Below are positions 46,655 through 58,400 of a DNA stretch of 64,000 bases, piece after piece. Location of the stretch: assembly GCA_029465975.1 (NCBI GenBank), contig CM055747.1, forward strand, positions 8,862,499 to 8,926,498. The letters are read 5' to 3'. Source of the stretch: Dallia pectoralis. Taxonomy: Eukaryota; Chordata; Actinopteri; Esociformes; Umbridae. The position numbers and the translations under genes were made by a program. The stretch's first letter is position 1. The number at the start of each line of letters is the position of its first letter. The notes under the pieces are model-generated. The model ran no database searches. It saw nothing but the letters and a program-made list of their open reading frames with translations, and had not been told where the DNA came from.

Positions 46655-47780
46655 TACATTTCAAATACAAAAGACAGTCTATATACAGAATGCAAAAGTT
46701 GAAGTGCATCTAGCAGGTTGGTCAATAGTGTTCACAGATTGCATGACTTTGATGGTTGGAGGAAGAACATTTGAGCATGCATGAGCAAATAGAATAATTT
46801 AATAGTAGCCAACAATTAAACATCAGCTGCAATAAAAGATCTTAGAATCAATTGTATTTCTCAGTTGCTGCCTGCTGTGGTGAGATGCACACACTTCCTC
46901 ACTTCCTCTGTCATTCTCTTCCTCTCTCTCCTTTTCTCCCCATCTATCTCTCATCATATATTAGACCTCTCTTCTTATGATTAATAATGATTTATAAAAA
47001 GTACCATGCTGTCCTTCCTATGCTTTATTCAAATGGACATTTATTTTCCAATGTGAATATATGATTTTTCTTTCAATCAATTGAAAGATTCATGTTGACT
47101 GTCTACATTTCTCCATCTTCAGTGACCTGTTCTTTTGAATAGATTTTGTTTGACTTTTCATAATCGCATTAAGGTCGAATGAAGTATACACAACTACAAT
47201 ATTACTGCACTACAGGGTACTGTCTGATATTGTCTATTGCCTTATTAATTTCAAATGTGACACAAAAACTCCACATTTGAAGTGTGTTGACGAAAATCCA
47301 AACTTTTAACATTTATGTACACTGTGTACAGGAAATTAACGAGAGTGGATAGTTTGTACTTGTCAGTCACTAGATGGCACTATGCTTCCATTATAATCAC
47401 GTTGAACCTCCATTACCTTCTTTTTGGAACGTCTTTGTTTTATATAAACAGGAAGTGGTTAAGGTTTTTAAGAATAGTGAGGGTCTTGTCGATTGCCTAT
47501 TCCAAATATTACATTTAAGTTTTTCGCAAACCGACCAGGTAAATTGCATTTGTTCACCCTGATGTTCAATAGAAATATAAGTCAACCACTGCTATAGTTA
47601 TTGTCCAATACGTGTAACCAGCCAGTCAGAGATTTACGTAACAGAGACAGCTAGATGCAAAGTAAATATCCAATTATCTGACTAATGTGTGCAAAGCCCT
47701 TTCTTCCTATTTAGCTTACGATCTTAGGAGTGGTCAGTAGAAATCCGACATATTGGCTGCAACATTCGCATTTAGTGAAG
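46655..47780. other. Intergenic, upstream of eola1
   Basis: AT-rich with short frames only. The eola1 promoter is expected at about 47600-47780, but I see no clear TATA box or CpG block. Confidence 0.35.
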
Positions 47781-48361
47781 ATGACACTACAAGTGGGCTG
47801 CCTCTCATTCAGGCAGCCGTACGCAGGGTTAGTACTGGATGGTGTAAAAAGTATTGAGACTCGTTGGCGTCCTCTGTTGTGCCCAATGGAAAACTGCACT
47901 CTAGCGATTCATATTGCACAGAAGGACTGGGAGGGAGACCAGTGGAGAGATATCCTGTCCCATACAATGGGAATTAGTGATGTGCAAATAGAGGAGCTTT
48001 TGTTATCCGGGGACAGATTTGGCAGAGGAGTTGTGGCAGGTAAACCAGGCTTCTTATTCATGACTATTAATTGATTTAAACAACATTTGGAAATGTAAAG
48101 TTGTTTTGCAGGCGAATTTCCAGCCTTTGCCATGACTTTTCACTAGGTTTGGTGGAGGTTGGCGAGACCTGGTGCTGCTCTGACAGTGTGCCAGAAGAGG
48201 ATCTGAAGGAGCTGGAGAAGGCAGCTGTGCTAACCGGGCTCACAGACAAATACCTCACACAGCTGTCAAACCCACGCTGGCTCAAAGAACCCCTTTATGC
48301 AAGAGGTCACAAAGACATATGGACAGTAGATATCCCAGTGCAATTACTGCCATCTGCCTAG
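47781..48361 (+). CDS. eola1: EOLA1-type ASCH-domain protein
   Basis: Two exons, 47781-48039 and 48147-48361, give 157 residues (human EOLA1 158). It is a small ASCH-domain protein of the PUA-like fold, a fold that binds RNA. In mammals it is the endothelial LPS-associated factor with anti-inflammatory roles, but its biochemical activity is unclear. Matching blocks: VGCLSFRQPYAGLVLDGVKS, IETRWRPLL, AIHIAQKDWEGDQWRD, GDRFGRGVVAG, LVEVGETW, LTDKYLTQLSNPRWLKEP and the C-terminal KDIWTVDIPVQLLP. The start at 47781 lies one or two residues before the conserved GCLSFRQPYAG. The neighbouring hmgb3 matches the human X-chromosome gene set. Confidence 0.9.
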
Positions 48362-48454
48362 AGTCGTCGTAGTCAGGTAATGAATACTTATTTTGTTCTC
48401 AAATCCATCGTGTTATGAGGACAACATGTTTATATTACACACACTTTAAGATAC

Positions 48455-48460
48455 AATAAA
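48455..48460 (+). terminator. eola1: Poly(A) signal AATAAA, eola1
   Basis: Canonical signal about 95 bases after the eola1 stop. Confidence 0.6.
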
Positions 48461-48959
48461 TGACCAATACTTAAGTACTGAGGATGTGGCGGTTGTATAT
48501 TCTTGATGTCTAAAATGTATTAACACCATAGCCTTGTTGAGATATTTGCGGTATTTTTTTATTAATCTAAATTGATCGGTGAGAGAGAATGGAAGTTGAG
48601 CCAGTCTGTCTGAATTGTCGTACCTTAAGAGGTTAAGGACTAGGGTGGTGCCATCCCTTGAGGAAGTAGGTTTTGGTGGCAGAAAAATAGATGTAATCCT
48701 GGGAGTAATGCTTCGGCATTGATATGCAACTCCCAGCCATTTCTCTGAGGAGAAAGGATTGTATGTGTTATTTCATAGTTTGGATGTATTCACTATTATA
48801 ATGCTCCGTAAAGTAAGTGGATGTTTTCCGGCTTGTGTTTACTGGAAATAGTTCACGGATTTACTGGACCCCCTGTCTCATTTTTAAGATTTATGCTGCT
48901 ATACTATTGTGCCTATTGTGGGGACGTAGGAAACTACAGTGTCTAACCTTTCCCTGTGT

Positions 48960-49485
48960 CTTGTTTCCGTTTCTATTAGGGAGGACACATGCCTACTGAC
49001 CACATTGTGGGACCGACCGGCCCTAAGGACATGTAGTAGACCCCTCCTAAGGCCCCCCTGGTTGTGTGGCAGTCCAAACTGCTGATTCTACCTGACAGTA
49101 TCGGCTTCCGAACTCTCAACCCTCCTGGTTGTCCCTATGACTGGTCATGTATTTGACCTGGACTATTTTATAAGACTCTCTGCATTTACTAATTATTAAA
49201 CTATTATAGGTTCACTCAGCTCAGCCAGAAGAGGACTGGCCACCCCTCAGAACCCCTAGTTCTGCTTTAGTTTTTTTTCCTAAATTCTTAGCTGCTGTGC
49301 ATGTACTTGTTGACAGGTTTAGAAGGGGTGTTTGTAAAAGAACTTTGTGACAACTTTGTTGTAAAAAGGGCTTTATAAAATACAAATGATTGATATTATC
49401 CTAGTGGAAATAGTATAACTTAAGAAATACCCCTGAATTAGTAAGGAGAAAGGGGAATCCAAATGTTTGACTGGTACTGTACTTT
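48960..49485 (+). repeat. Interspersed fish repeat plus Tc1 3'-end scrap
   Basis: GGCCACCCCTCAGAACCCCT, then TTTGTGACAACTTTGTTGTA and AAAAAGGGCTTTATAAAATA followed by TTGATTG-like bases, is the signature tail of a very common salmonid/fish dispersed repeat. Bases 49425-49485 (AATCCAAATGTTTGACTGGTACTGTAC) resemble the end of a Tc1 element. Confidence 0.55.
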
Positions 49486-50219
49486 CAAAATAAATAATAA
49501 TAACAAATACATGATGTGCTATATTGTTGGTTTTTATGAGCTTTATGACTGTCAAAACTATTATTTTGTTTGGGAAGTTAAGCAATACAAGCCATTCTTT
49601 GATGTCATCACGCTATAGAAACAATGAAACAAATACCACCACAGAAGGTCTCTGCTTTTATTTGCCTCTGAATACTGCTTTTGTTGTCTTATATTTCATT
49701 CTTAATTCAAATTTAACAAAGTTGATAACATATTTAAACTTGAAACCACTTCGCATTCTTACTCTTCTTTCTGATGTTGTCATCCATTATTCCAGAACGA
49801 AGTTGAGCTTTATTGTGTCAATTTTTTCTAATTCCGCATGTGGGAGTTAAAGAATTGTGACAGATTGTGAGTGTTTGTGAAAAACACTTTTTGTGCAGGC
49901 CAAAGTAGCCAATTTATTTAACCTACTGACTAAAATTGTTAGTATAAGACTTATATTTAAATATAAAAACAAAAAAGACTTATATTTGTAGGCTTTTCTG
50001 ACTATATCATTGGACACAATATAATTGTACATATTGTTCAACATTTTTGCATTCTACGTAATAGTATTTGTTTTGCCTACTGAACGAAATACCTTTCCCA
50101 CTGACTTGCACATTGTTACACATGTAATTTTTTTTTGCACAGTGTTACACATTCTAAGCGAATATACACTTCTGTGTTTGGCATCACATTTAGCGATTGG
50201 TCCAATTCAGCTTGTAGCA
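49486..50219. other. AT-rich intergenic sequence
   Basis: Very AT-rich, with the longest frame 108 codons and no family resemblance. Nothing else seen. Confidence 0.4.
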
Positions 50220-50413
50220 TGACGTCATGGATATTTTTGCTGTGCTCGCCAAGGTGCCAACCAATCAATACCAGTGGAGGCTATTTTAAATCGGCGAAAC
50301 AACTGTCCAATCAGACCGGTCTCGTAGTGAGCTAGCGCGAGGTTGTGTACTCCGCTATTAAAGGGAACGGACGTGAGGTCGCGTAACTGACTGCGCTTAA
50401 ACAAACAACTCTG
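50220..50413 (+). promoter_or_regulatory. hmgb3: hmgb3 promoter and non-coding first exon
   Basis: A palindromic CRE (TGACGTCA at 50220), two CCAAT boxes (CCAATCAAT at 50271, CCAATCAGA at 50307), a TATTAAAG element near 50357 and a rise in CG dinucleotides precede a likely non-coding exon. That exon ends AACAACTCTG at 50413 before the donor GTAAGC. The matching acceptor is at 52330. Confidence 0.55.
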
Positions 50414-52330
50414 GTAAGCAGGCTAAACGGTCTATTAAAACCGTTGTTAGACTCTAAATATTCGCCGTAGGTACGACATAGGCCTATATCGCGGTGTTTT
50501 GTGATGTTTCTATTAGCAATGTTCCTGTTATCTATTAACAGACAGTCGAATTGGCCTAAATATTGGTATATTAAAATAAACTAATCTTAATTTAGGTGAA
50601 TTATCTATACCTTTTTATATGCCTAATACAGAACATAATCTGTTTGATTCAAAATGATTTATTAGTGCGGTACAATGATTGTGTTCTATTTAAAACTGCG
50701 AGGAAAAGGGCTACCCGATTTTTTTTTATAAATGCTATCAAATGTAAACTATTCGTTATTATTTGAGATGCATGTTAGCCCTAAATCAAAATATGTTAAT
50801 GTGTTTTATTTCCTTTTGCTGGTTGGAGTTTTCTGTGTGACTCGGTGCAGCGGTCGCTATACCAGTCATGGCTGGCTTGGGCAGCCTTTGTTACTGACAG
50901 CTCGGCTGTGTGTGCTTGGAGAACTTTGATTACCTGATGTAATGTCTACTTTGTAAATGTATTGACCACGGTTGATTTAAAAAAAGGCTTTTAAAATAAT
51001 CGAATTATTGAGATTAGAATGCAGATTTTGTACGGATATTACTCCCGCGATATTTGTAATCCGAGGCTGTGGGCGCTTTGTTACTAAGCCTTTCCTAGCT
51101 ACGAAACAGAGGCCATTTTAGTCAATGGACTATAAGCAGATCTACCCTTCTTCATTCGGTACCAAATGCAGTCCAAGCAGCACTTTGGAAATGGTTGTGG
51201 TACCTGGTTATCAAGTCCCCTTGAGACAGAGAAAGGGACAAAAGTTCGAAATATGTTACAATTAAAGGATACTTTCTGTCATCAGAAAGCGTTTCACAAA
51301 ATGGATGATGAAATTTCGTTGTTCATGATACTCCTTAATAAGCCTTCCTGTTGCAACACCAACAAAACGTATTCTCAGATATCTGATTTGGAGTTTACAT
51401 AAATTACATGAATGCAATTTTTAGCTAAGGAATGTATATTCGTTTATATGCAAGTCTTGTTCATCGATTCCTTTATGTCAATGCAGACAGCAGAACAATA
51501 TAATACTATAGTTTAAACCCTGACAAGCAGTGGCTGTATGGGCCCACCTCAGATTTGGCATTGCAGCCATTAAAACAAAATATTTACTCTACATTGAAGT
51601 CTGTCTCTGTACTGCGTAAAGCGTATCTTTTTTCCAAACCAATTGGTACCGCGCTGATGGTCAGTAGGGTTCCTAGCCAAACAATGGATGGTACTAATGG
51701 GTTCTGTCTCTCACGTATCAGAGGTCATCATGGAGTGTTCTATAATGTCAGCCTTTGATGGTTGTTCAATGTCTGTGTGCTTCAGCACCACACAACGAAT
51801 GTTATTAAACGTTATTTAACATTTTAAATCCTAGAACATGTTATGATAAACATGTACACGTACATTACAAAGACATACTCACATTTTTAACTGGAAGTAT
51901 GAGGTAAAGCTTGCAGATTCTAGAACTGTCCATTTCATTCAATTCCACTTCATACAAACCGCTTTATTTACATGTTGCAAAAGGGAATCATTGACCAAAG
52001 TGGAGCAAATATCTACTTTTTATTGAGCTAGACTGTATGGTCTGTGAAAACATTACAGAATGCATTTACAATCACTTCTAGAATAAAATAACTGCCTTAT
52101 GAGCATTGCTCTATGGAGACAGTGGACGGTATAGATCTAGACCAGGGTATTTCTCGCTCATTGTAAGACATTGGTGCTCTTCTGGAAATTAACCGGGTCA
52201 GCTTGAATTGTTGTTGCTGTGCTTATTTGTTATGGCTGTTCTGTTATTCAACCGTTTCATTAAGTTAGCTGTGTCCCCATAAACCGTGTACAGGTTTTGG
52301 TTTTGTTTTAACATCATGTTTGTCTTGTAG
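50414..52330 (+). other. hmgb3: First intron of hmgb3
   Basis: About 1.9 kb between the inferred leader exon and the ATG exon. No repeat array or other gene recognised. Confidence 0.4.
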
Positions 52331-52378
52331 GTAGACAATATTCAGTTGGTGCGAGAGAACATTGGACCATATTTCAAG

Positions 52379-54225
52379 ATGGCCAAAGGTGACGCTCGTA
52401 AGCCAAAAGGCAAGATGTCTGCCTATGCTTACTTTGTTCAGACATGCCGAGAAGAACACAAAAAGAAGAACCCGGAGATCCCAGTTAACTTTTCAGAGTT
52501 CTCTAAGAAGTGCGCCGGAAGATGGAAGGTAACATGTTAACCAATTTAAACTATTCATAGTTTGTTTTTTGTACGTTTGAGATGTTTCTTTGTGAATGCT
52601 CTGAAGCACCATCCTTTAAATATATGGGCAGCCATGAAGGCTTCCTGAACGGACAGAATGTCATGACATTATTTTATCCTTGTATCGTTGAATTTGGGCT
52701 TCTATATGTTTTCAGACAATGTCACCAAAAGAGAAGTCAAAGTTTGAAGATCAGGCCAACCAGGACAAAGTTCGATATGAATCAGAAATGACTAGTTATG
52801 GTCCCCCAGGGAAGAAGGGCAAGAAGGCCAAGAAGGATCCCAATGCTCCCAAAAGACCTCCGTATGTCTATGGTTACATGTGTTCTCTATATAATGTTCT
52901 CCGTATGTCTATTTTGACATCTGTTATCTATATTCCTCTCCGTATGTCTATTGTGACATTTGTTATCTATATTGTTCGACGTATGTCCATTGTGACTTCT
53001 GTTATCTATATTGTTCTCCGTATGTCTATGGTCACATGTGTTATATATATTGTTCTCTATGTCTATGGTTACATCTGTTATCTATATTCCTCTCCGTATG
53101 TCTATTGTGACATTTGTTATCTCTATTGTTCTCCGTATGTCTATTGTGACATTTGTTATCTCTATTGTTTAGATTTAGATTTGTTTGACTCTTTTAAACT
53201 CTTTTAAACAATTTAATTTAAATTTATATTTTTCGTCTTCGGCTAATTTGAGAACGTTCTCCAAGGTGCGTTTCATTTACAGCATACTCGACCACTAACT
53301 GCTTTCCTATTTGTTTTTATACAGATCCGGATTCTTTGTGTTCTGTGCTGAGCAGCGTCCCAAGATTAAAGCCCAGCACCCAAGCTTTGGCATTGGGGAT
53401 GTGGCCAAGAAGCTTGGCGAGGCGTGGAACAACTTGACTGACTCCAGTAAGCAGCCCTATCTGGCTAAAGCAAACAAACTCAAGGAGAAGTATCAAAAGG
53501 TAAGGCCATTGATCATCGTTTTAAATCGTTTTCCGACCATCCAAAAGCAAAGAAATGCTAAATATATTCTAAACAACATTGGTTTATTGTAAGTTGTATT
53601 GACACTCAGTAGATTTGGCATCTTCCAGGTTATTTTCTCCTCATTTTCTCCAACTGTGTCATGTAGTTGCCCAAAAACTGCGATGTAGCTTTGAAGAATG
53701 CGAATCTAGACATTCTTTTTTTTTTAGGAGTGGACGTATACACCAGCAAAAATAAGTTATGCCATTGGCATGATGGCTAAATATTGCAAAATAAATGGAT
53801 TTCAAGGACCAGATATTGTATTTGTTTTAGAATGGTGTTTGAAAAACAAATAATCATAAAATGATTTCACAGATTCGCTGTGTGATTGGTTATATTTTAT
53901 TATTGGTTTCTCAGTTGGAAGTTTCTTTTACTCCAACATCCTTAAAGGCGGAATTGAATATCTTAATTTTGGTTTGAAATGCGTTCACTGCTTACCATAC
54001 AAGCTACATGCCCAATACATTTCTGTCTACAGGGCAGATCTGCTTCAGAGATGTTAATATGCTTTTGCTTACTTTTTTTAGGATGTGGCAGATTACAAAA
54101 AAGGAAAAGGAAAACCGGCGGGAGCATCAGCGTCCAAACCGAAAAAGGCTGAAGATGACGATGAGGAAGACGAGGACGATGATGAAAATGACGACGATGA
54201 CGATGATGATGAGGATGATGACTAA
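52379..54225 (+). CDS. hmgb3: High mobility group protein HMGB3
   Basis: Coding exons 52379-52528, 52716-52861, 53325-53499 and 54082-54225 give 204 residues (human 200). A non-histone chromatin protein that bends DNA and acts in transcription, progenitor-cell control and nucleic-acid sensing. HMG box A spans about 1-79 (MAKGDARKPKGKMSAYAYFV, EEHKKKNPEIPVNFSEFSKK), with the linker KKDPNAPKRPPSGFFVF opening box B (about 93-161, IGDVAKKLGEAWNNL). The tail is a run of Asp/Glu over about the last 28 residues. Start chosen at MAKGD, the universal family start; an upstream in-frame GTG in the leader is not used. NPEIPVNF and the X-type neighbours favour hmgb3 over hmgb1 or hmgb2. A minisatellite starts exactly at the exon 2 donor. 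Confidence 0.95.
52858..53168 (+). repeat. hmgb3: 39-bp minisatellite beginning at the hmgb3 exon 2 splice donor, 8 copies
   Basis: CTCCGTATGT, which includes the exon/intron joint at 52861|52862, recurs at 52899, 52938, 53016, 53092 and 53131. Variants occur near 52977 and 53053. Units are about 39 bases with a shared body TCTATTGTGACATTTGTTAT. The first unit overlaps the last four exon bases. Confidence 0.95.
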
Positions 54226-54916
54226 TCCTCCAACCTGTAGAAAATAAGTTTGTGGTTGGTTAAGACACTGGCAGGTATTTGTGAGCACTCCTCCTGTATC
54301 AATTGTATTGGCAGGTTTCATCCAGTCCAATGGTCCAGAACCATTTTCTGGTAATCATCTGGTACTTTGACATTCTTCTGTCTGGTGTTTACCTAATCCT
54401 TTCACTGTTTTCTTAAGTTCAACAAACCAATTTAAAGTGATAGTGTGGGGTTCATTCCCTTTAACCTATAAGACTTGTACGGTGATGTGTATGTGCTACT
54501 ATATGGCTATTGGAATAGATTTATTTTAGATATTATTTTTCTATTTTACTGACCCAGACATTTCGTGGAATGGAAATTTTGCTTTAAAGGGAGTTGAACT
54601 AAAATTGTCATCTTTCTAGACACACAATCCATAGATTGTGGCTAATGTCCAATCTGGCAACCAGGTATTGATGGCTAATTGGCCTTGTCCATTATGCCAT
54701 GTGTTTGATTCAGGACTGGTCCATCTCACTATTATGGCTGAAAGGAATGATTGTAAAATGGGTTCTGTTTTTTTTTTTTTTTTGGATAAGTGGAATGACA
54801 TTCGAATTGTGGTCATTTCTTTCCTGGTTGAACTCTGGCGATGCTACATCTGGACAAGCTGAATTTTCCTTTGCACCTGTAATTTGTTTTGTATGTTTAG
54901 GATGCTTGTGATTTAA

Positions 54917-54922
54917 AATAAA
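54917..54922 (+). terminator. hmgb3: Poly(A) signal AATAAA, hmgb3
   Basis: Canonical signal about 690 bases after the hmgb3 stop, fitting the long 3' untranslated region usual for HMGB genes. Confidence 0.6.
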
Positions 54923-55451
54923 AAAATAGATTTTTATGTTTTGTGTGGATACAAATTGACTTCCTCTCTGATTTCAATGATGCTGTCAATTGACTGTCAA
55001 TGTTTTATTGGGTATTTTTTGTGTAGATAAAATATTCTATACTCAATGCAGTTCTGTTCTGTGGCAGATGTGGATCTCAGGTAGTGACTTTTAGAATTTA
55101 TTGCAGGAAAATGTCCTAATTTTGGGAGTTACTTTTGTTTTTAAATTGCATGCATATTGGACCCACGTTTTATCTGCCTAGCAGCTATCTTTAATTGATT
55201 GGAACCTGGCCGTGGTATTTAAGATCAATCTTTTCTTACACAACTGTAAAATTCTCCATCCCTCAAGTCTTGAGACTATAACCGTCAAGCCACCTTTTAC
55301 CAAAAAGCAGTTGACCAGATACACAAGCAGTCTACTTTTAATGTTCGTCTTCTAGGTCCGTTTAAGATTCCTGAAAAGTTTGCTTGAGACGACAGACTCA
55401 TATTTTTCAACGTCTGTTAGGGAGCATCTCTGACTCTTGGATCTAATCAGT
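54923..55451. other. Short intergenic gap between hmgb3 and slc25a15
   Basis: Only about 0.5 kb, AT-rich. It must hold the slc25a15 promoter if no upstream leader exon exists, but no TATA box is evident. Confidence 0.35.
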
Positions 55452-58400
55452 ATGGGTGAGGTATGTACATTACACCCCATGACTGAGACAATCATCAACC
55501 TAGTTGCAGGGGCAGCAGGCAAGTACATTTTGATTCCAATCATGACATATTTATGATCTATAGATTAAATCTGTTAGCTGTTTATCTAGTAACCTAAACG
55601 TTATTGCAGTAGTGTTAAACATTTTTGCCCCAGGGGCTGTATTCAATTTACCGAAACTAATTTTCTATTCTACCTGATTGCTTTTGTTTTGATCATTGTA
55701 ATCAAGCTCAACATTGTCAAACTAACTATTTGTGATACTAGTCTATCATTTCTGCAAAGGTTTTGTGCCAATAATCATTAAAGTATATCTGATATTTATA
55801 CATTATCATTCACCACCTATTTGCCAAATTAGACCTCCAAATCCAGTGAATAATTCAGGTGTACAGGACTGTTCAGAACATTTTAACTGTGAGAATTGAG
55901 TTGAGATTGTTTCTGTGGGCTTCTTTTTGATCACCCAGGGTATATATATATCTCCTAACACAGGGGGTGTTGCCTGTGTGTTGAGCGGTCAGCCCTTCGA
56001 CACGGTCAAGGTAAAAATGCAGACGTTCCCCAGCTTGTACCGTGGCTTCCTGGACTGCTCCCTGAAGACGTACCATCACGACGGACTCCGGGGGTTATAC
56101 CTAGGCACAGTGCCGGCTCTTCTGGCCAATACAGCCGAGAATGCGGTGCTCTTTGCCTGCTATGGGACCTGTCAACAGCTCACCTGTAGAGCGTTTGGGC
56201 TGAAGAACGTGTCTGACCTCAGGTGAGCAGTAGGGGATTGTGTGGCTTTCCGTCTCTATATACACTGAACTGGACTGTTTTTGTGTTTGTTGTCCATAAC
56301 CTACGCCTGCCCATACCATGACCCCACACCGCCACCATGGGCCTGTCGATCCACAACGTTGCCATAAGCAATCCGCTCGCCCACACGACGGCATACATGC
56401 AGGATGTGGAGGTCCTGGGCTGGTGTAGTTACACATGGTCTGTGGTTGTGCGGCCAGTTGGATGTTCTGTTAAATTCTCTAATAGGGCTTTGGAGACGGC
56501 TAATGGTAGCGAAATGAACATTCAATTCAGGAGCAACAGCTTTGGTGGACATTCCTGCAGTCAGCATGCCAATTGCACGCTCCCTCAAAACTTGTGACAT
56601 CTGTGGCATTGTGCTGTGTGATAAAACTGCAATTTCAGAGTGGCCTTTTATTGTGGCCAGCCTAAAGCACACCTGTGCAATAATCATGCTGTCTAATCAG
56701 CAACTTGATATGCCACACCTGTGAGATGGATGGATTATCTCGGCAAAGGAGAAGTTCTCACTAACACACATTTTGTGAACAATATTTGAGAGACATAGGC
56801 CTTTTGTGTACCTTAAGAAATAGTCTTGGATCTTTGAGTTCAGCTCATGAGAAATGGGGGCAAAAACTAAGTGTTGCGTTCATAATTTTGTTCAGTGTAT
56901 GTAATCGTCTCTCCTTTTCTCCTGTAATCTTTCTCCTTGTTCGTAACTTTGTCACAGTGACCTGCAGAACGCCTTAGCTGGAGCCCTGGCGTCTGTGTTC
57001 TCCTCGCTGGTGTTGTGTCCTACGGAGCTAGTAAAGTGTCGAATGCAGGCCGTTCGTGAGATGAGGACAGTGGGAAAGGTCTGTCTGTCGTCACACAGGT
57101 AATCATCGGATCTGTGCATCAATCGCAGTTAAAAAAAAATATGTTATTGATTAATGCAATCCAGCCAGTTGACCTTTGGCGTATGCTTGAAAGCATATTT
57201 AGTGCGAAACAACCGATGTTAAAATATTGTGAGTGTATGTGTTTGACTGTAGTTTGACGTACGTCTCCTGTCGATCCTTACAGGTCCACCTGGACCGTGA
57301 TGAGGGACATTCTGAAGACAGATGGTCCTCAAGGCCTCTTTCAGGGCATGACTAGCACCTGGCTCAGAGAGGTGCCTGGATACTTCTTTTTCTTCGGGGC
57401 TTATGAGATCTCCAGAACCCTCTTTAGGAAGCCTGGCCAGTCCAAGGATGAGTTGAGTGAGTCTAGCCTGTGTTGGTCCACCAAAAGGATTCAACTTCTC
57501 ATAGTCGTGGTACTAATAAACAGAACTAATCCCATGCGGCAAGCGTTTTCTGTTTCTGCCTCCAATAGATGCTATCCCACTGTTAATTAGTGGGGGAGTT
57601 GGGGGGTCCGCCTTCTGGTTGGCAGTGTACCCCATTGATTCAGTGAAATCCCGAATCCAGGTTCTGTCCATGTCAGGCAAGCAGTCTGGGTTCCTCAGAA
57701 CAATGCTGGGTATCATTCGGACTGAAGGTGAGAACATGCACCCCGTGGCACTATATTGGGTACACCTGCTTGTAACGCAATAGCCAAACAGTGAATCATG
57801 AGGCTGCAAACCAATATCAAATGTTACAATGGCCAGCATTTCTCAAACTCTGCTGAAGGTCCATGGACATGTGCTTGATAATGTGTGGCTTATGGAAGTC
57901 CTGTAGAGTACAGCATCAGAGCGTCCTTGTAACAGTGTATTTACATAGACACAGTTATGGGAGAGGTGGTCATCTGCAATAGGCTGCTTACTTATTTCCC
58001 CATTACTTACTCGTTATTTGTAATTTCTCTATCAAAATATTTATTTAAAAAAGATTGTAGGGGGGAGGTGGGACGAGGCTGCTTATTTCTCTTTAATAAT
58101 GGTGATACGCAAAAGGGTATCATTTTTGCTTTTTATACCTCTAATTTGTTTTACATTTTGTTTTACATTTTTTACTGACATTTTTATACACCGAAATTGA
58201 TGTTGAGAAGTTCCGAAACCGATCACACTACTTTAAGAAAGTATGTTATGTAAAATTCCTTTAACTCGTTTGAACAAAAGAACATTCTAATGTTATTATA
58301 ATAATCTGTTAAAAAACAACATCCTCGTGCTCTTTACTGCATTGAATCATATAATTTTAAAAAAAGGCTGTCACAAGAACAACTTTAACAATTGTAATCT

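Noticed and set aside
46257..46713. Long open frames on both strands with repeated Ser-Ile-Asp-Met or Ile-Ser-Met residues
   Set aside because: They are produced by the 15-bp tandem repeat, whose length is a multiple of three. There is no start context, homology or splice structure.
56301..56687. Transposase-like 128-codon frame as a host gene
   Set aside because: It encodes only the Tc1 DNA-binding part, lacks the catalytic core and lies between Tc1 terminal repeats within an intron.
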